NCBI GenBank assembly: GCA_009693225.1
Contig: SHXP01000116.1
Location: 1-7,225 of the forward strand
Direction: 5' to 3'
DNA length: 7,225 nt
From: Limnohabitans sp.
GTDB lineage: Bacteria; Pseudomonadota; Gammaproteobacteria; Burkholderiales; Burkholderiaceae_C
Positions 6,886-7,225 of the stretch are shown in pieces. Position numbers and translations under genes: made by a program. Numbering within the stretch: position 1 is the stretch's first letter; every line of letters starts with the position of its first letter. The notes beneath the pieces were generated by a model. The model ran no database searches. It saw only the letters and a program-made list of their open reading frames with translations, and was not told the origin of the DNA.

Positions 6886-6923
6886 GGTGGAAGCCAGTGG
6901 TTCGATCCCACTACGACCCACCA
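6849..6923 (+). tRNA. tRNA-Val (anticodon CAC), CCA encoded
   Basis: A complete cloverleaf can be drawn. The acceptor stem GGGTCGT/ACGACCC (6849-6855 / 6913-6919) pairs perfectly. The D stem is ACTC/GAGT, the anticodon stem CCACC/GGTGG (6874-6878 / 6886-6890) with loop TTCACAC, and the T stem AGTGG/CCACT with loop TTCGATC. The discriminator is A6920, followed by encoded CCA (6921-6923). Anticodon CAC (6881-6883) reads GUG valine codons; A35, C36 and A73 agree with valine identity. A terminator follows 10 bases after CCA. No confident -35/-10 pair is visible upstream, and any promoter would lie inside repeat unit B. Confidence 0.96.
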
Positions 6924-6933
6924 GATTTGAATC

Positions 6934-6963
6934 AAAGCACTGAAAAAATCAGTGCTTTTTTTT
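6934..6963 (+). terminator. Rho-independent terminator of tRNA-Val
   Basis: A perfect 10-bp stem, AAAGCACTGA (6934-6943) with TCAGTGCTTT (6949-6958), closes an AAAAA loop and runs into eight Ts (6956-6963). The position 10 bases after the tRNA CCA fits termination of a monocistronic tRNA transcript. Confidence 0.9.
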
Positions 6964-7011
6964 CGTTTCAAGCGCCAGCAACTCGATTGAAAAAACGTAT
7001 AAATTATTTAA

Positions 7012-7086
7012 CCCTACAAGCCCAAAATCAGCAGCCCAAGTACTCAGCCCAACCCTGATGCGTTTGAGTGCGCTGTAGGGCTTTTT
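7012..7086 (+). other. Long-range inverted repeat with T-run; possible second terminator or small structured RNA
   Basis: CCCTACA (7012-7018) can pair with TGTAGGG (7074-7080), which is followed by C and six Ts. The 55-base interval holds three direct copies of AGCCCAA (7019, 7033, 7046), and its inverse complement TTGGGCT occurs at 7133-7139. The layout could be a terminator-like end of a small transcript, but no promoter or known RNA family is recognised. Weak evidence. Confidence 0.25.
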
Positions 7087-7225
7087 TGATGCCCGCATGT
7101 GTTGCCTGATTGGGTCCTGCGCCCGTAAAAAATTGGGCTACGAAAAATTATGGTGAAGTACTTATCAAATCACCATGGTGATTTTTACTCGGTACCCACC
7201 CCTATAAGCAGCTACTTTGCTTGGC
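7087..7225. other. Gene-free right edge with an 18-bp perfect palindrome
   Basis: No ORF or RNA gene can be supported here. AAATCACCATGGTGATTT (7167-7184) is a perfect palindrome. An extra half-site ATGGTGA (7150-7156) lies just upstream, so TCACCAT/ATGGTGA occurs three times in about 35 bases. This arrangement resembles an operator for a dimeric regulator of a gene beyond the window, but no promoter elements are clear. Confidence 0.35.

Noticed and set aside
6282..6923. CRISPR array or integron attC cassettes
   Set aside because: The repeat period is about 299 bases with diverged interiors, not short direct repeats with unique spacers, and no attC-like folded site or integron integrase is seen.

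Overview
The window looks like chromosomal DNA of a Gram-negative betaproteobacterium, probably of the Burkholderiales type. The clues are an RNB-domain exoribonuclease, a TonB-like protein and MtgA in one tight same-strand block, the RuvC sequence style, and moderately high GC in the coding part. The genus cannot be fixed from sequence alone.

Layout: (1) 1-1308 is the 3' part of a large secreted RTX/type I secretion protein. It has four clear calcium-binding nonapeptides and a C-terminal T1SS target region, and it is broken by a +1 frameshift in a G6 run at 1108-1113. (2) 1361-5586 is a compact plus-strand gene block: RNB exoribonuclease, TonB-like envelope protein, mtgA (peptidoglycan glycosyltransferase) and ruvC (Holliday-junction resolvase). 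Junctions overlap or abut (1-base overlap, 1-base gap, 4-base overlap), so they are probably co-transcribed and translationally coupled. aroE, which I recall as common beside mtgA, is absent, and ruvA/ruvB do not follow ruvC. (3) 5648-6349, minus strand, is the remains of a protein with tandem DUF1566/Lcl-type domains. It carries an in-frame TGA where the family has Trp, and its 5' end is lost. (4) About 6282-6923 is AT-rich non-coding DNA ending in an intact tRNA-Val(CAC) with encoded CCA and a rho-independent terminator. (5) 6964-7225 holds no gene I can support, only repeats and palindromes.

The most unusual structure is in region 4. The heptamer TTCACAC, which is the complete anticodon loop of the tRNA, occurs at 6282, 6581 and 6879, that is, every 298-299 bases. 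The two units so delimited are diverged copies of one another. Both carry a palindrome 104 bases after the core, with a compensatory base-pair change between copies, and both end in an identical tRNA-Val 5' half. The DUF1566 homology also stops at the first core. I read this as serial insertion of a roughly 299-bp, non-coding, non-autonomous element at the anticodon loop of tRNA-Val, each insertion bringing its own tRNA 5' half to restore the gene. No integrase is present, so the mechanism is inference.
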